Shown: piece after piece, positions 12,126-23,296 of the stretch | Position numbering within the stretch: the first letter of the stretch is position 1 | How the letters are laid out: each line of letters begins with the position of its first letter | Assembly (NCBI GenBank): GCA_030762175.1 | Contig: CM060840.1 | Span: forward strand, 36,493,501-36,557,500 | DNA: 64,000 nucleotides | Origin: Metallyticus violacea | Lineage: Eukaryota > Arthropoda > Insecta > Mantodea > Metallyticidae | Direction: 5' to 3' | The notes under the pieces: generated by a model | Told to the model about the DNA's origin: nothing | Database searches by the model: none | Seen by the model: only the letters and a program-made list of their open reading frames with translations | Program-made: the position numbers and the translations under genes

Positions 12126-12453
12126 TATAGTTCTGTTCACTTTAAAGCCCGAAAAGAGTTCCAGCTAAACATTTTTCATTGTGAAAATAAAATAAAAATA
12201 ACGTAGCAATCAATTATATATTATGAGTCAAATATAAATATTTATTTGATATTTATAACCTTTACAAGTTAAAAATGTACAAGTATTTATAGTTCTGTTC
12301 ACTTTAAAGCCCGAAAAGAGTTCCAGCTAAACATTTTTCATTGTGAAAATAAAATAAAAATAACGTAGCAATCAATTATATATTATGAGTCAAATATAAA
12401 TATTTATTTGATATTTATAACCTTTACAAGTTAAAAATGTACAAGTATTTATA
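12126..12453. repeat. two-copy perfect tandem duplication, period 162
   Basis: The segment 12126-12287 is repeated at 12288-12449, and identity continues to 12453. I compared the two units base by base and found no difference. The unit starts TATAGTTCTGTTCACTTTAA and ends in AAATGTACAAGTATT. It is AT-rich without coding potential. Perfect identity implies a very recent duplication or an assembly error. Confidence 0.97.
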
Positions 12454-12639
12454 TAACGTTGGAGCAATATCAATATACCTTTATACCTTTTAATGTCAGT
12501 GATCTTAAAACTATTTTTTTAAGTATACTTAATTACAGTATGAGAAACTGGCAAGAAACCAGAAGGAAATATGAAGTTTCAGTAAATGTAAGTTTATCAT
12601 TTTGTTAAATTAACACATTTCAAATTCTTTATAAGTAGA

Positions 12640-13660
12640 GCACGGAAATTTTGTTGTTTTCCCCAAATAGGCAGAATTGAACTTAAAATACTGAAAATAG
12701 GCATTTATTGAAAGCTAAAATGTTAAAGAAAACATTAATGAAAATATTAATGAAAATTTAAGATAGTTGATAAATTATTTATCTCATAATTAAAATACTT
12801 AAGCTTACTATATTTAGGTACAAGCAACAACAAGATGTTTTTCAAGGTATCAACTGTCATTGTCACCCGATTGTCAGAGAGAACATTTTTCATCATGAAA
12901 AAAGAACGTTCTCTTCTAGTGAAGTGATTCAGTATATTTAAAATAAGCTATTTTGGAAGGACTGGTACCAGTTACAACGGAACATTTACCTTTCAGGACA
13001 TCATGGAAATATTGATCAAGACAAATTGAAGTAGTTTTTAATAGTCCTGGAAAATGAGATAAAGATGTGCCATTGTTTCTGGTCGAGTTAATTTTCTGTT
13101 TATAGGGGCATCAAGTTAGTATCTTTCTTACTTCTATACTAAATATATTATAGGGGCGGTTTATTGCACAGTTATACGCTTTAATTTTCCTCGCTTACAC
13201 TTGTTTATCACATTTATGCAGCTGAGAACTTACCCCCATCACAAATTTCTCACAATTGTCTCGCGCAGATCGATTAAAGATCATTCGCCAGGACCATTCA
13301 AAACTACAACACTTCTCTCATCCTCCTATTTACTGGTATTCTTATGCCCAAGGTTATCGTGCGTTTATTTCACTAATGAAGCTTCTGCTGTTTAAAAAAC
13401 TAAAGTGAATGGGTTGAGGAGAAAGTTTTTGAGTGCCTGAAAACAAATAAATGTATAAAAAATTCTAGTAGACAATTTTTTGAAGTGAACATGCCATTTA
13501 AGTTTTATAAATTTTTCACTTTGATATATGGACATTCTTTATGTGGTTTTTAAAATGCGTAAATAATCGTAGGAAAAAATCAATAAAGATCCAAAACGGA
13601 CAAAAATAGCTTTAAACCTTAAAATAGGCAACAGACACCAAAATAGGCAAAATAAAAACT
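12640..13660 (-). pseudogene. hAT/CGGBP1-like transposase C-terminal remnant with flanking ATAGGCA motifs
   Basis: Read on the minus strand from about 13065 to 12780, shifted frames give LKTTSICLDQYFHDVLKGK, SKIAYFKYTESLH, ERSFFMMKNVLSDNR and VTMTVDTLKNILLL. This follows the C-terminal hAT dimerisation pattern seen in insect CGGBP1-like proteins: FKYAPITS..VERSFS.YKN.LSDNR..FT..NLK..L. At least one frameshift and a stop lie between TESLH and ERSFF. Copies of AAATAGGCA flank the remnant in the same orientation at 12665, 12694, 13621 and 13640 and may be subterminal motifs of the element. No terminal inverted repeats or 8-bp target duplication were found. The family call is inference from short motifs. 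Confidence 0.55.
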
Positions 13661-13757
13661 GGCCTTATCGACTTCAAATGTACAGAAACATGTTCATTTC
13701 TATCTGACTCTTAAATATATCCACCCATATAGAAAATGCATTTTGCCTAATATCTGG

Positions 13758-13961
13758 GCTATGTATATAAGGATGTTTTCTCTGATTGAAAAATCAATAT
13801 AAGAAATTAAATTTTTCCGCTATTAGTTATTACTAGAGTTCAGAAAAGGTATTGCTAAAGCTATGTTTATAAGGCTGTTTTATCTGATTGAAAAATCAAT
13901 TTAAGAAATTAAAATTTTCCGCTATTAGTTATTACTGGAGTTCAGAAAAGGTATTGCTAAA
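13758..13961. repeat. diverged two-copy tandem duplication, period 102
   Basis: The unit GCTATGTATATAAGGATGTT starting at 13758 recurs at 13860 as GCTATGTTTATAAGGCTGTT. Both copies end in GAGTTCAGAAAAGGTATTGC. I counted roughly eight substitutions or indels across the unit, so this duplication is older than the one at 12126. Confidence 0.93.
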
Positions 13962-15346
13962 AGTTAGTAATGCGACATCCATGTTTACAAGCAGAGCGGC
14001 AAAATATCCTCATCAATATCACACAGCACACAGTGACTGACGCGTGCATTTTATTCAGATTGATTATAGTACAAGAAAGGAAGATTACGTTCGTTCTGTT
14101 TCCTTCAGAATGCTGAAACAGAAATCAAGAAGATTAATATATTGCAAAATATTTTTCTCAGAATTGGACAGTGTACGAATATTATTGTAGCTTGCAATAA
14201 TCTGTTATTTAACTTTGCATGATAAAATACGAGGAACTAAGGCAGGCTATATAAGATAATACATATATAGATATAGTAATAAATGCACACTCACTATAAT
14301 AGATAAGCAAATAGACAGCGATTTGAAATGGTGTCCCCTATTAGTTTAGTTAATCTGTTTTTTGAAAACGTGTGCGAAGCTTTTAATGCGGCTGATATTC
14401 CGTTTAGCAAACTGCAGAATGATAAAATGCGCGGATTTTTATATAGATAAAAGTCAAGAGGTATTCCAGACTACTGCACATGGAATACACACATACAAAG
14501 TACGTAAGTGTAAAATGAGAACGTTTGGACTTGCATCGACGAAACCATAGATTCCATGAGACGCTATGTTGCCAATGAGGTTGCAGGCAAGTTGAATGCA
14601 GACGGGGATCTTTTGTTTCCACGAATTTTACACTCCCTCATTTCACATCAATCATTAAGTTGGTTCTATTACAGGGCCAAAAGTGCCAAGGCGAGTGGGG
14701 TGGTGCGGTGTGACGGTGGCTTACGCTTTTGAAATACTTTTCCCCTGGCACCTAATGTAAAAACGGCTCTTGTGAGTGACTTGAACTACTTGGAGGGGTG
14801 GGGGATCTCTAAAGGAAAAGAATCAAACATCGGACTGATTTTTCTCTTTGTGGTTTCCAGAATTAATTTTGGAATTAGGGATTTTCTCTGAAGCAGTTAA
14901 ATATTCTGCTGGGGTAAAACATTGTTGTTGAAATGTCTTGTATACTTTTGATTTTCGTTTATTACTGAGGCTTATTTTTATAGGTTTATTCTCGAATAAG
15001 AATATTGTGGCATATGCGGGGACTTAATAATGGAAATGTGTTAATAAGTGGGGGTTGACAATTAAAATACTAATAACCCGTCATTATTGTAGCAGTAAAA
15101 TATTCTCGTAGTCAACAATCGCGAGCTAATTGAACGCTCAAAGGCATTTGTGAAAAATTGTGAACACAGGAAACGATAAGATCCGCGCATGCATAAAGCT
15201 GTAAATTGACTTATCCATGGAGCAATATTGGTTCTGGGGAAAGTCACGCTTACTTTTCCACGAACGGCAGAGGAGGAGAGTGTCTTTAACTGAAGGTAGT
15301 CTAATTAAACAGATATAGGCAAATAATCAGTCAAACTATCATCTCA
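13962..15346. other. AT-rich DNA without recognisable gene
   Basis: A GC-richer patch at 14675-14800 follows TTCTATTACAG, which could pass for a splice acceptor, but the downstream reading shows no known domain and closes soon. Nothing else is recognised. Confidence 0.45.
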
Positions 15347-15382
15347 GCGGATAGCTCAGACGGTTGGTGCATAGTGGAAAGG
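15347..15382 (+). other. tRNA 5'-half-like sequence with A box
   Basis: GCGGATAGCTCAGACGG followed by TTGGTGCATAG resembles the 5' half of a tRNA (D arm region). TAGCTCAGACGG fits the A-box consensus TRGYNNARNNGG. No anticodon arm or B box follows, so it is a fragment, perhaps a third SINE head or a tRNA pseudogene. Confidence 0.35.
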
Positions 15383-15628
15383 AAGAGAAGATGGATATTA
15401 TTAAATGATTTACCCGCTAACATATCATTACGCACACAATCGACAATAAATTTGTATTTACGATATTTGTGCGAAAGTTAAATGAATATTTGCCATCATT
15501 ATAATAATTTACCCGCTATCAATTTATATTTACGAAAAGGAGGCAAGCGTAGGCCGTCAGGCCGTAGCGAGTCGCAACAAGACACTGGGTCCACCGGTTT
15601 CTAGGATATACTTGAGGTCAGGTATGGG

Positions 15629-15630
<2 letters not shown>

Positions 15631-15666
<36 letters not shown>
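15631..15666. repeat. (GT)n microsatellite
   Basis: About 17 GT units directly before the first minisatellite unit. Each later unit also ends in a short TGTGTGTAT, so this array probably grew from the unit terminus. Confidence 0.95.
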
Positions 15667-15669
<3 letters not shown>

Positions 15670-16346
15670 TAATTGCGAATTCCAATAGGCGAAACATTCA
15701 AGGGACGCGATAACATTCCCAATTCCAAACTAAGACTGAGAAACTATAATTAATGTGTGTATACGAATTAACTGCGAATTGGATTAGGCGCATACAGAAG
15801 AGGCGTGATTGCATTCACAATTCCAAAATAATGTTTTTTTTTTTTTTTTGGAATGGTGTTTAACGCCCGTTTTTACCACAAGTGGTGGACACTGATGATA
15901 GATGAGATGAAATGATAAAATGCGAAAGACATTTTTTAAATAAGGAAACATTCCAGACCTAAGTTTAGGATACCCGCTTCCCAGCATTTGCCATTTATAA
16001 GGACTGAGAAAAACCTAGAAGAAACCCCAGTCAAGGAGGACGGTCCTGGCGGGATTTGAACCCCAGATCTCCCACTCATGAGTCCGCGCCTTAATGACCT
16101 CGGCCACCCATGGCGGTTAAATTAAACTAATAATAAGAAGCTATAATTAGTGTGTGTGAATGAATTAATTGCGAATTACAATAGGCGAAAAATGGAAGGG
16201 GCGTGATAACATTCGTAATTCCAAACTAACACTGAGAGGCGATAATTAGTTTGTGTATTACATATATGAATTAATTGCGAATTCTAATAGACGAAAAACA
16301 GAAAGGGAGCGATAACATTCGCAACCTCAAACTAACAGAAGGAGGC
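15667..16346. repeat. minisatellite of about 98-106 bp units, split by a SINE
   Basis: Four units start with GAATTAATTGCGAATT or near variants at 15667, 15765, 16162 and 16268. Each contains AATAGGCGAAA, a GGRRCG(T/C)GATAACATTC segment, AATTCCAAACTAA, CTGAGA and GCTATAATTAGTGTGTGTAT. The second unit is cut after ATTCCAAAATAATG by the family A SINE at 15834-16116 and resumes with AATTAAACTAATAATAAG. The last unit is shortened after CTCAAACTAACAGAAGGAGG. The units differ from each other by several substitutions, so the array is not a fresh amplification. Confidence 0.9.
15834..16116 (-). mobile_element. family A tRNA-derived SINE, copy A2, inserted in minisatellite
   Basis: On the minus strand the head reads GGTGGCCGAGGTCATTAAGG, then GGACTCATGAGTGGGAG, then GGGGTTCAAATCCCGCC (B box). 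This resembles a class II tRNA such as tRNA-Ser or tRNA-Leu. The body shared by the family follows: GGACCGTCCTCCTTGACTGG, AAATGGCAAATGCTGGGAAG, CATCAGTGTCCACCACTTGT and GGGCGTTAAACACC. The 3' tail is 16 A (T-run 15834-15849 on the plus strand). It is the best preserved family A copy here. It interrupts the second minisatellite unit, so it is younger than the array. Confidence 0.9.
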
Positions 16347-17047
16347 GAAGTTTCAGTTCAAGTGGCGTTCGGCTTTCTCCGCTGCCGATCGTAAAACATA
16401 GGCGCGACTTTCTCCAGGACGAGTCTTGCTCTATGAACAAATTAAAATTTGGGTGATTTGCATAATCAAGAAGCTTCATTCTATTGAGTAGCGGGAATTG
16501 AAAAGCTTTTTTCTTATTGTTTTTCATTTTGTAACAAAAATAAATTCCAAGAAACAAACGAATTAACACTACATTTTACATCATTCAAACAACAGATCAA
16601 CGCAGATGATGTACATTATGTAACATTTGGAATAATTCCCAATATACATCCCACCTTCTGCAAGTTTCTATTAAGATATTTTAATTACTTACAGGTCTTT
16701 GAACATTTTTTTTTTTTCAATATTCTAATATATTGCTGGGCATCCCTTCCCTTAAAAAAGAATATACGAGTATATTACATTCCACGTGTTTAATGACTAT
16801 ACTGGGGTTTTATTTTAATATTTTAGAAAAGGGAGTAAATAAGTGTTAATGTCGTGTCATATAAAGGTGCAACTTACCTCTCTTTTACCTTTTTGCGATT
16901 AGTAATTGAGTGTGCAACTATTATAAACTACTCTTTATTGTTTGCTTTGCTTGCGTTTCTGCGCCTGAGAAAATACAATCAATTCCACAATGCCTCGGGA
17001 TATTTTAACACGTTATAATTAATTGGGTACTATATTTAAAACAATCC
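16347..17047. other. AT-rich DNA without recognisable gene
   Basis: No recognisable gene or repeat. The ORF at 16327-16569 overlaps the minisatellite end and has no domain. Confidence 0.5.
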
Positions 17048-17052
17048 TTTTA

Positions 17053-17583
17053 TCATTCGTGTTCACAGAACGCGTGGGAATTAATAAATGTAAATTTGAA
17101 AACATATCTGAAAGGCATTGTGATATAAAACATGAGAATAGGAAAGTAAGGGGCACCTTTATGTACAAAGTGATGTATATCACTACAAAGTGGTTCGTTC
17201 CTGGTACACTCTCTGTAGTTCTTTGAAGTTGCTACAATGAATAGATCTTGTCGATGGCGAGAGTGAGTTACAGAATGCGTTGTATAATGACGGCAAGATA
17301 TGTGGGCCATTATGTGGGTCATGCAGGCGCCACAGCAGGACGCACGGCCCGGATCTTCGATACATTTCACGCAGGATATTTCTTGTGGGCGAGGTGTTTC
17401 CTTCCCGGGAGGCCTTTTTATCGGCCTGCCATCAAAAACTCTACGGGTCGCTGGAAACAAGGTAATAAAGGCAAGCAGAGCACAAAGCTTAAATGTAGCG
17501 ACAATGTTTCTTCTTTGTTTGACTTTGGAAGGCGTGACTTAAAAGTACTTCGCAGAATGAACCTATTTTGCGAGCGATGGTAA
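17053..17583. other. GC-richer segment open in several frames; possible exon or old gene fragment
   Basis: The minus-strand ORF at 17053-17460 (135 codons) is the longest ORF in the window. The plus-strand ORF at 17248-17583 has 111 codons, and other frames are open too. The base composition is clearly GC-richer than the neighbours. Possible splice signals exist on both strands: AAG|GTAATA at about 17460 on plus, and a pyrimidine-rich TACCTTGTTTCCAG acceptor on minus. The minus product has a Cys-rich stretch (CVKCIEDPGRASCCGACMTH) that I cannot assign. Open reading in many frames is also what a GC-rich patch gives by chance. No function is claimed. Confidence 0.2.
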
Positions 17584-17714
17584 AGCGTTCAAGTCAATTT
17601 AGCAAGTCTTCTTAACCTTTTCTTTGAACATGAGAGGCATTCCATGTAAATGTCTCTTGCAACTATTTCTTCAAAGTGTAAGAGCAATGAACTAAGCCTT
17701 TTTCATATAATTGG

Positions 17715-17715
<1 letters not shown>

Positions 17716-17775
<60 letters not shown>
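17716..17775. repeat. (ATT)n microsatellite, tail of SINE B1
   Basis: About 20 ATT units directly next to the 3' end of the minus-strand SINE at 17776-18034, in the position of its tail. Confidence 0.95.
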
Positions 17776-18034
17776 TAGGTTCTCTAATTGACTCTCTTTA
17801 GCAGCTTTGGTCATTAGTGTTCCATTCAATTAAGCACATGGAACTGCCAATAAATTATGCTCAGAAGCCTCTTTTTTTAGGTTTAAGGTGATTTACATGC
17901 AGTAAATCTACGATACGGGACCAATGGCTTTACTTCCCTTCCAAAGAAAGTCATACTTAGTACTTTAATGTCCTAAAATTTATCGACCGTTGTTAGGTTT
18001 GAACCCTTGAGCTTGGATCTTCGAAGAATGTATG
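17776..18034 (-). mobile_element. family B tRNA-derived SINE, copy B1, 5'-truncated
   Basis: On the minus strand it begins inside the tRNA-like head (CATACATTCTTCGAAGATCC) with a B box-like GGTTCAAACC. It continues with the shared body: GGAAGGGAAGTAAAGCCATTG, a TAAATCACC segment, AGAGGCTTCTGAGCATAAT and GAATGGAACACTAATGACC. The first half of the head present in B4 is missing. Substitutions throughout make it an old copy. Confidence 0.8.
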
Positions 18035-21000
18035 AATATTTGGAATACACATGTACTAAGGCTAACATAGGAAGAAAGTATTCATTATATAAATTCATAC
18101 CTAAGTGTTAGATGTGTGATGTAATATAAATATCATATTTTTATATTTTTATTTAAGGGGGAGTTGAAAAGTAAAGTGTATGGAACAACCCCCACACATT
18201 GGAAGAGCTGAAAGAAAATATCCGAAAAATTGACACAATTTTGGAATATAATCTGATATGTTAGAATGACAATATTGTAAACATATGCTAGAAATGTGTG
18301 GATGTAGCTGCACAACGTTTCTAACATCTCCTGTAATATATGCTACTTTCATTGCAATTGCGAGAATTTGAATCAGTTGTGTGCATATTACATCCACTTG
18401 GCAGGGAGTTGCCCTGATTGCCTAACAGTCAAAAATGGACGACGAAACCATGAAATACCTCATTATCTATGGAACATTTCAGTAATCTGTAATATCTCAG
18501 AAAAGGGCATCTAAATATAGCATTGAAAGTAATAGGTAATAATTAAAAAATTCTGATCTTGCAGTTTCAAGATCGTTTCAAAACAGATTTTCAGACTTTG
18601 ATTCCATAAAGGCAAGGCCGCCCGCCTCCGATTCCTCAACCTAATATCCAATTAATTACTTCTGAAGAATGTTAAAATAATTTAAAATAACACATCTCTG
18701 AAAGAACCGTCCTACACATACACATGCTTACCTACTCGTATATCCAATAGTAATTTTTAAGCAGGTGCCGGAAGTGTTGGAACAAAAAGACACTTTCATC
18801 TCCTTTTTGAATGAGGGTAAGTAATAAATTACGTACAAAACCAGCCACATTAGACAACGTTTTCCATTAGCAGCTCTTTATTAGAAAGTGACAATGCACC
18901 CGCTCGAAGGTCAATTGCTGTAAAGCATTAAATTAATTACTTATGCTTTTTGGAAATTTCGTCTACGAAACTACCCATAGACACGTGTAAACTAATTTAT
19001 TTTATATACAAGAAACACCAAATAAAAATAAATAAATAGAATTATAAAACAAATATGAGCAATAAGATCCCCCAAAATGGAAATATAACTATATATAGAG
19101 TTACGCTTCCTCCTTATAAATCTTATTTCCACCTTCCATGGAAATAAAATTTCTTGTAACAATAGTACTCGATGACCATGATAGAAACAAAAAGGGGGGG
19201 GGGTGGATTTTTCTGTATAATTTAGAAAATATATAGAACAGTAGAACGAACTACTTAAGTCCTATTCAAAAAAGTGCAAGGCATTCAATCGTCAAAGCAC
19301 TTTCCAGAGTATTAAGTTTGAATGACAATTCATCAGATGCGTACATTAGTTCGGAAAGTACAATTATGTAGTAATTTCCTTAATAAAGACAACTTTTTAT
19401 AGGAGAAAGCATTCCTAATATTACAGTAATATTTCAAAATCAATGTAAACTCTTTGAAGTTAAATGGAATTTTTATACTTCTGGGTTTTAACGCCTTTAT
19501 GAAAACACAATAAAGTAAACAGTTACTCGTAATATGATGCGGTAGTATACACAACTTTCTGTTCAGTCAATACGTCTGAGGTACCTATGAGACTATGTTT
19601 TATTAAAGGTCTGCAGAACATAGTTTTGTCATTCGAAAAAGTTCTCTGTGGTTTCTTCGGAGATGAAATTAAATACACCTTCGGATAAGCTAATGAAGAA
19701 CATACACCAGGAAAATAAATTACAAGAATGCGGTGTGTATGGTTATTCTAATTTCCAGGATACTAACACTGACGCCAACAATACCAATTTCTGCATGTCT
19801 ATTGTGTGTTTTTGCATTATTGTCAATATTTCTGTTATTTTTGTTATAAAATTGTAAAATAAGAACAAAGCTCTTCAATTATTTCTAATGATGTTGGGTG
19901 GCATTAGATAAAACGGACTCGCGCCGCACAGTTCACAGTAACACACAGAGCGCATCCGAGTACAAGGCAACGGAGGATTGTCTGTGGTACTGTTCAATTG
20001 TGAGAGCATAGATCATGGTTCAATTTACTAAAAAATGAAAATATTTCACTTCTTGTAACTTTATAAAACACAAATCACATGCTCTGTATCGCAGAAAGTT
20101 TCAGGAACGCTTCCTGAAAAACGTCTTCATGAAATAATACAAAAGATTGGCATTAGAACGGAAGCATGTTGAAGATGTCAAGTTTTAACATAGAACAGCA
20201 AGCAGGAGTCAGCTATGAGTCAGTACACAAGGAGATAAAAAAGCTGCAAGTCTTAGAGGATAGGGACCAGCAAAAAAGAACACGTTTTGGGCCTGATTTC
20301 TAGAGTCAGCACGTGGTATCTAGTTTCACGTGTTTGTACAAGCTAACACACAAAAAACGTTAAGGGAAACAGAAAATTCAGGACTCGTATATGAAAGTCC
20401 GGTATTTGATCCTAATGCCATAGAGTGACGTGCTGTGAATGCAAATAATAATTATAATTAACCCTATTACCTTTCTGGAACTAATGATGAAGATTCCATA
20501 TTTGCAAGCCACAAGTAAATTCAACGTAGAATAACGCGAGAGAGTAAATATAAACGTTATTAGCAGATAATATGGATGCACTGCAAATTAATAACCTACC
20601 CGGCATTCCGAAAAAGCGTTGTCGCCTGTTACAACTGTAGAAGGAAAAAATGACTATGTTGTGTGCTGATGTCATGGTTATACCAACATCAAGAAATGAA
20701 CTCACACACACTAACCTAAGGCTAGCCTCGAGTGAATCCTAGGAACCTGGAAGTCCTATCCGATTGTAATGGTAAAAATTATATAATGGCAGGCAACTAT
20801 TAAAAATAAAGGAATAACCTCTGAAAGCGATGCACGCAATTACCCTGCTGGCGAAAAGTTAAAGATATACACAGACACGTGGTGTGAAAATGTGCTATAT
20901 TAATTACACACTATCTAAGTCTAAGGGCCGATGCCCTAACTCCAAACAGTACCCCATCTTGCTCTAATAATATCTCCATCCACTCTCTTGTTATTTTAGG

Positions 21001-21429
21001 AAAATTTAACCCGGCTCACATAAAGACATGTTTGACCAAAATAATTAATTATTCCTGAAAGATACCAAGCATTAATTTTGGAACATCCTTCAGTTCACTA
21101 AAGAACGAATGCATTGTGTTTCAGCTAAACGATACTACGTCTCGTACAGCTATGCCTTCTTTGGCAATTAATGGCGTCATTAAATAACCAATAAATATGA
21201 CAACAAACCCAAGTGCTATCTTATTTCCATTACAACTCAATAATTTCAAAACCAAATATTCTATAGTGGATTTTTATTATTATCATCAATTGGATTTTTG
21301 CTACCTCCCTCCCTTTATATTCCTTTATGTAATGATTGATTTGTATTATGCATGGCTGAAACAAATCGTAATCCTTTGATTTTGCAGAAGATTCTGTTGC
21401 CTACTATACCTAGTAGGGTTGTGGCCGTT
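18035..21429. other. AT-rich DNA without recognisable gene
   Basis: Short ORFs only (for example 18149-18397 minus, 19648-19857 plus, 20481-20711 minus), none with a recognisable domain. A run of ten G lies near 19193-19202. GC-richer patches at 18610-18640 and 19915-20000 show no family resemblance. Confidence 0.5.
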
Positions 21430-21645
21430 CGATTCCTAGATCAAATGCCCTGCGATTATTATTTTTTTGCGATACTTTAAAAAGGCAAAATGTATCATAT
21501 CCGTGAAGATTAGATGAACTGCAAAATAAAATACGACAAGAAATAGCCAACATTTCTCAAGAAGAGCTGCAATGTGTGACTTACAATATTTATGCTGTAA
21601 GGGCTGAATGGTGGCACAAGGAGATCTTTTCAACACACTTTGGAA
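21430..21645 (+). pseudogene. Tc1/mariner-superfamily (DDE_3) transposase C-terminal fragment
   Basis: The reading RFLDQMPCDYYFF near 21430-21468 matches the transposase signature RSPDL.PCDYFLWG, in which the Asp of CDY is catalytic. After a stop it continues KGKMYHIRED, and in a shifted frame LDELQNKIRQEIANISQEEL, then QCVTYNIY and EWWHKEIFSTHF. This is the usual C-terminal run LDELK..IR.EI..I..E.L..V..N...R...C. of insect DDE_3 transposases. Frameshifts and a stop show decay. Upstream catalytic parts were not found. Confidence 0.65.
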
Positions 21646-23032
21646 AAGATAAGCAATATATAATGCACAATTTATTTTAATATGTAAATTAGTGGGATTA
21701 AATTAGTCTTGCACGTTCATTCGATTTATCTTCATGCTTAAGAATGTGTGTGTGCATGTTGGTCCGTCAACCGCGTGGGCACCGGAGAATCGGCAGGCGA
21801 GTGGTGTGTGCCCGTTGCCATGGTACCGCTGATAGCGAGCCTGGTTAAATGATGGCCCGATATATGTCTAGAAAAATTCTTACCGTGCAAGTGCTGCCGA
21901 AAGCTTACAAAAACCGGTTAACGTTTTGTATGACTGTCCTGTAACCTAACCTAAAATAATATTTTTAATAATTTACAAATCTCTATAATTTATTGACAGT
22001 TTAACTGTTACTTCAGATTCTGGGTCGTGACTTACATATAAATGCATACTATTTTTTTTTTTTCACGGTTTCTAAACACCCATAAAGTGCTTATAAGTTT
22101 CATCTTTTGGCAATATTTTACCATACAGCTATCAAAGGAGAAAAATGTGCTATATAAGACTAATATAGTTTGCTTAGATAAAATGTAACAGAATGCAGCA
22201 TTTAAATTATTTAAATATGTGAACACTAAGCTCTGACTGTGATGTGCATATGTAACAAAGTATATATGAGCAATATTGCTGCAACTCTTTAATCATAACA
22301 TAATATATAACGAAAACTATCTTGCCACAATATCACTGCTGATTTTTTTTTCTTTTCTTTTCTCGATTTTCCCTCCGTGTGCAACATTTTGTGAACGTAT
22401 TCATAGGTGCAAAAAGATTGCAATGCTCTTTCATGAGCATTATTATATGTATATTTTTAACACTTCTCACAGTTTAACTGTCACTAACTTGCCTTCGACG
22501 TTGGTTAGTTGGAAGCAAAAGTCCAACGCAGACATCTGGATACGAAAAATATAATCGTCTTCCTCGCATCTGTCCTCATAATTAAAGGCTGCCTGGCTAT
22601 TTTACAGAGTACAAGCGGAATGGAAATAAATTTCATTGGTTTATATTTATGATCTGCCTTTTATCTGCGATTTTATCTTAACAAGCTGCTAGCTAAAAAG
22701 CCGTGTTATACATTTTATTTCCATATATGTAATCCGCTGTCCTGTACAGCCTTCTTCGTACCTTTTAGCGCGCTTCTAGTTATGCCAGTTTATTTCAAAA
22801 TCTTTTTATTTGCTATTGTCATTAATTTTTACTTTTCATTTGAATGTGTATTTATGCTTCTCATTTAACAAGTTCACTTTGAAAAGCCATATAATCTTTA
22901 CTTTTTTATTTTCAGGAACTATAAATTATATTTTTAGGACTATTCACTAGTAAAGGCTGATCCTCGTGGTTCTTTTATTTATGCGCACAGTTGATTATTG
23001 CTAGATTTTGAGGATCACAGATTGGTAATAAT
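21646..23032. other. AT-rich DNA with one GC-rich patch
   Basis: A GC-rich patch at 21755-21850 (CCGCGTGGGCACCGGAGAAT and following) stands out from the AT-rich background, with no recognisable gene. Two CCTAA units (TAACCTAACCTAA) at about 21944 match the insect telomeric motif but are too few to mean anything alone. Confidence 0.45.
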
Positions 23033-23296
23033 TGGTGCCCGAGGTCGCTAAGGCCGAGTCATGAGCGGGAAGTGTGGGGTTTGATTCCCACAGGGACTGT
23101 CCTCCCTGACTGATGTTTTTTCCAGTGTTTTCTCAATCTTGATAAATGGTAAATGCCAGGGAAGTATCCTAAACGCCTGGAACGCTTCCTTTTTTTTTAA
23201 AAAAAATTCTTTCCCAGTTTATCGTTTCGTATCATGTATAATCAGTGTGCACCACCTTGTGATACCTCGGTAGTCAAAATGGGCGTTATTAGTTTT
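23033..23296 (+). mobile_element. family A tRNA-derived SINE, copy A3
   Basis: The head reads GCCCGAGGTCGCTAAGGCCG, then AGTCATGAGCGGGAAGTG and GGGGTTTGATTCCCAC, where the B box differs from consensus at one position. The shared body follows: GACTGTCCTCCCTGACTG, TTTTTTCCAGTGTTTTCTCA, AAATGGTAAATGCCAGGGAA, GTATCCTAAACGCCTGGAAC, ATCAGTGTGCACCACCTTGT and GGGCGTTATTAG. No long poly(A) tail or target duplication was identified. Confidence 0.87.

Noticed and set aside
21940..21960. Interstitial telomeric repeat (CCTAA)n
   Set aside because: Only two units are present, which is within chance expectation for AT-rich sequence.
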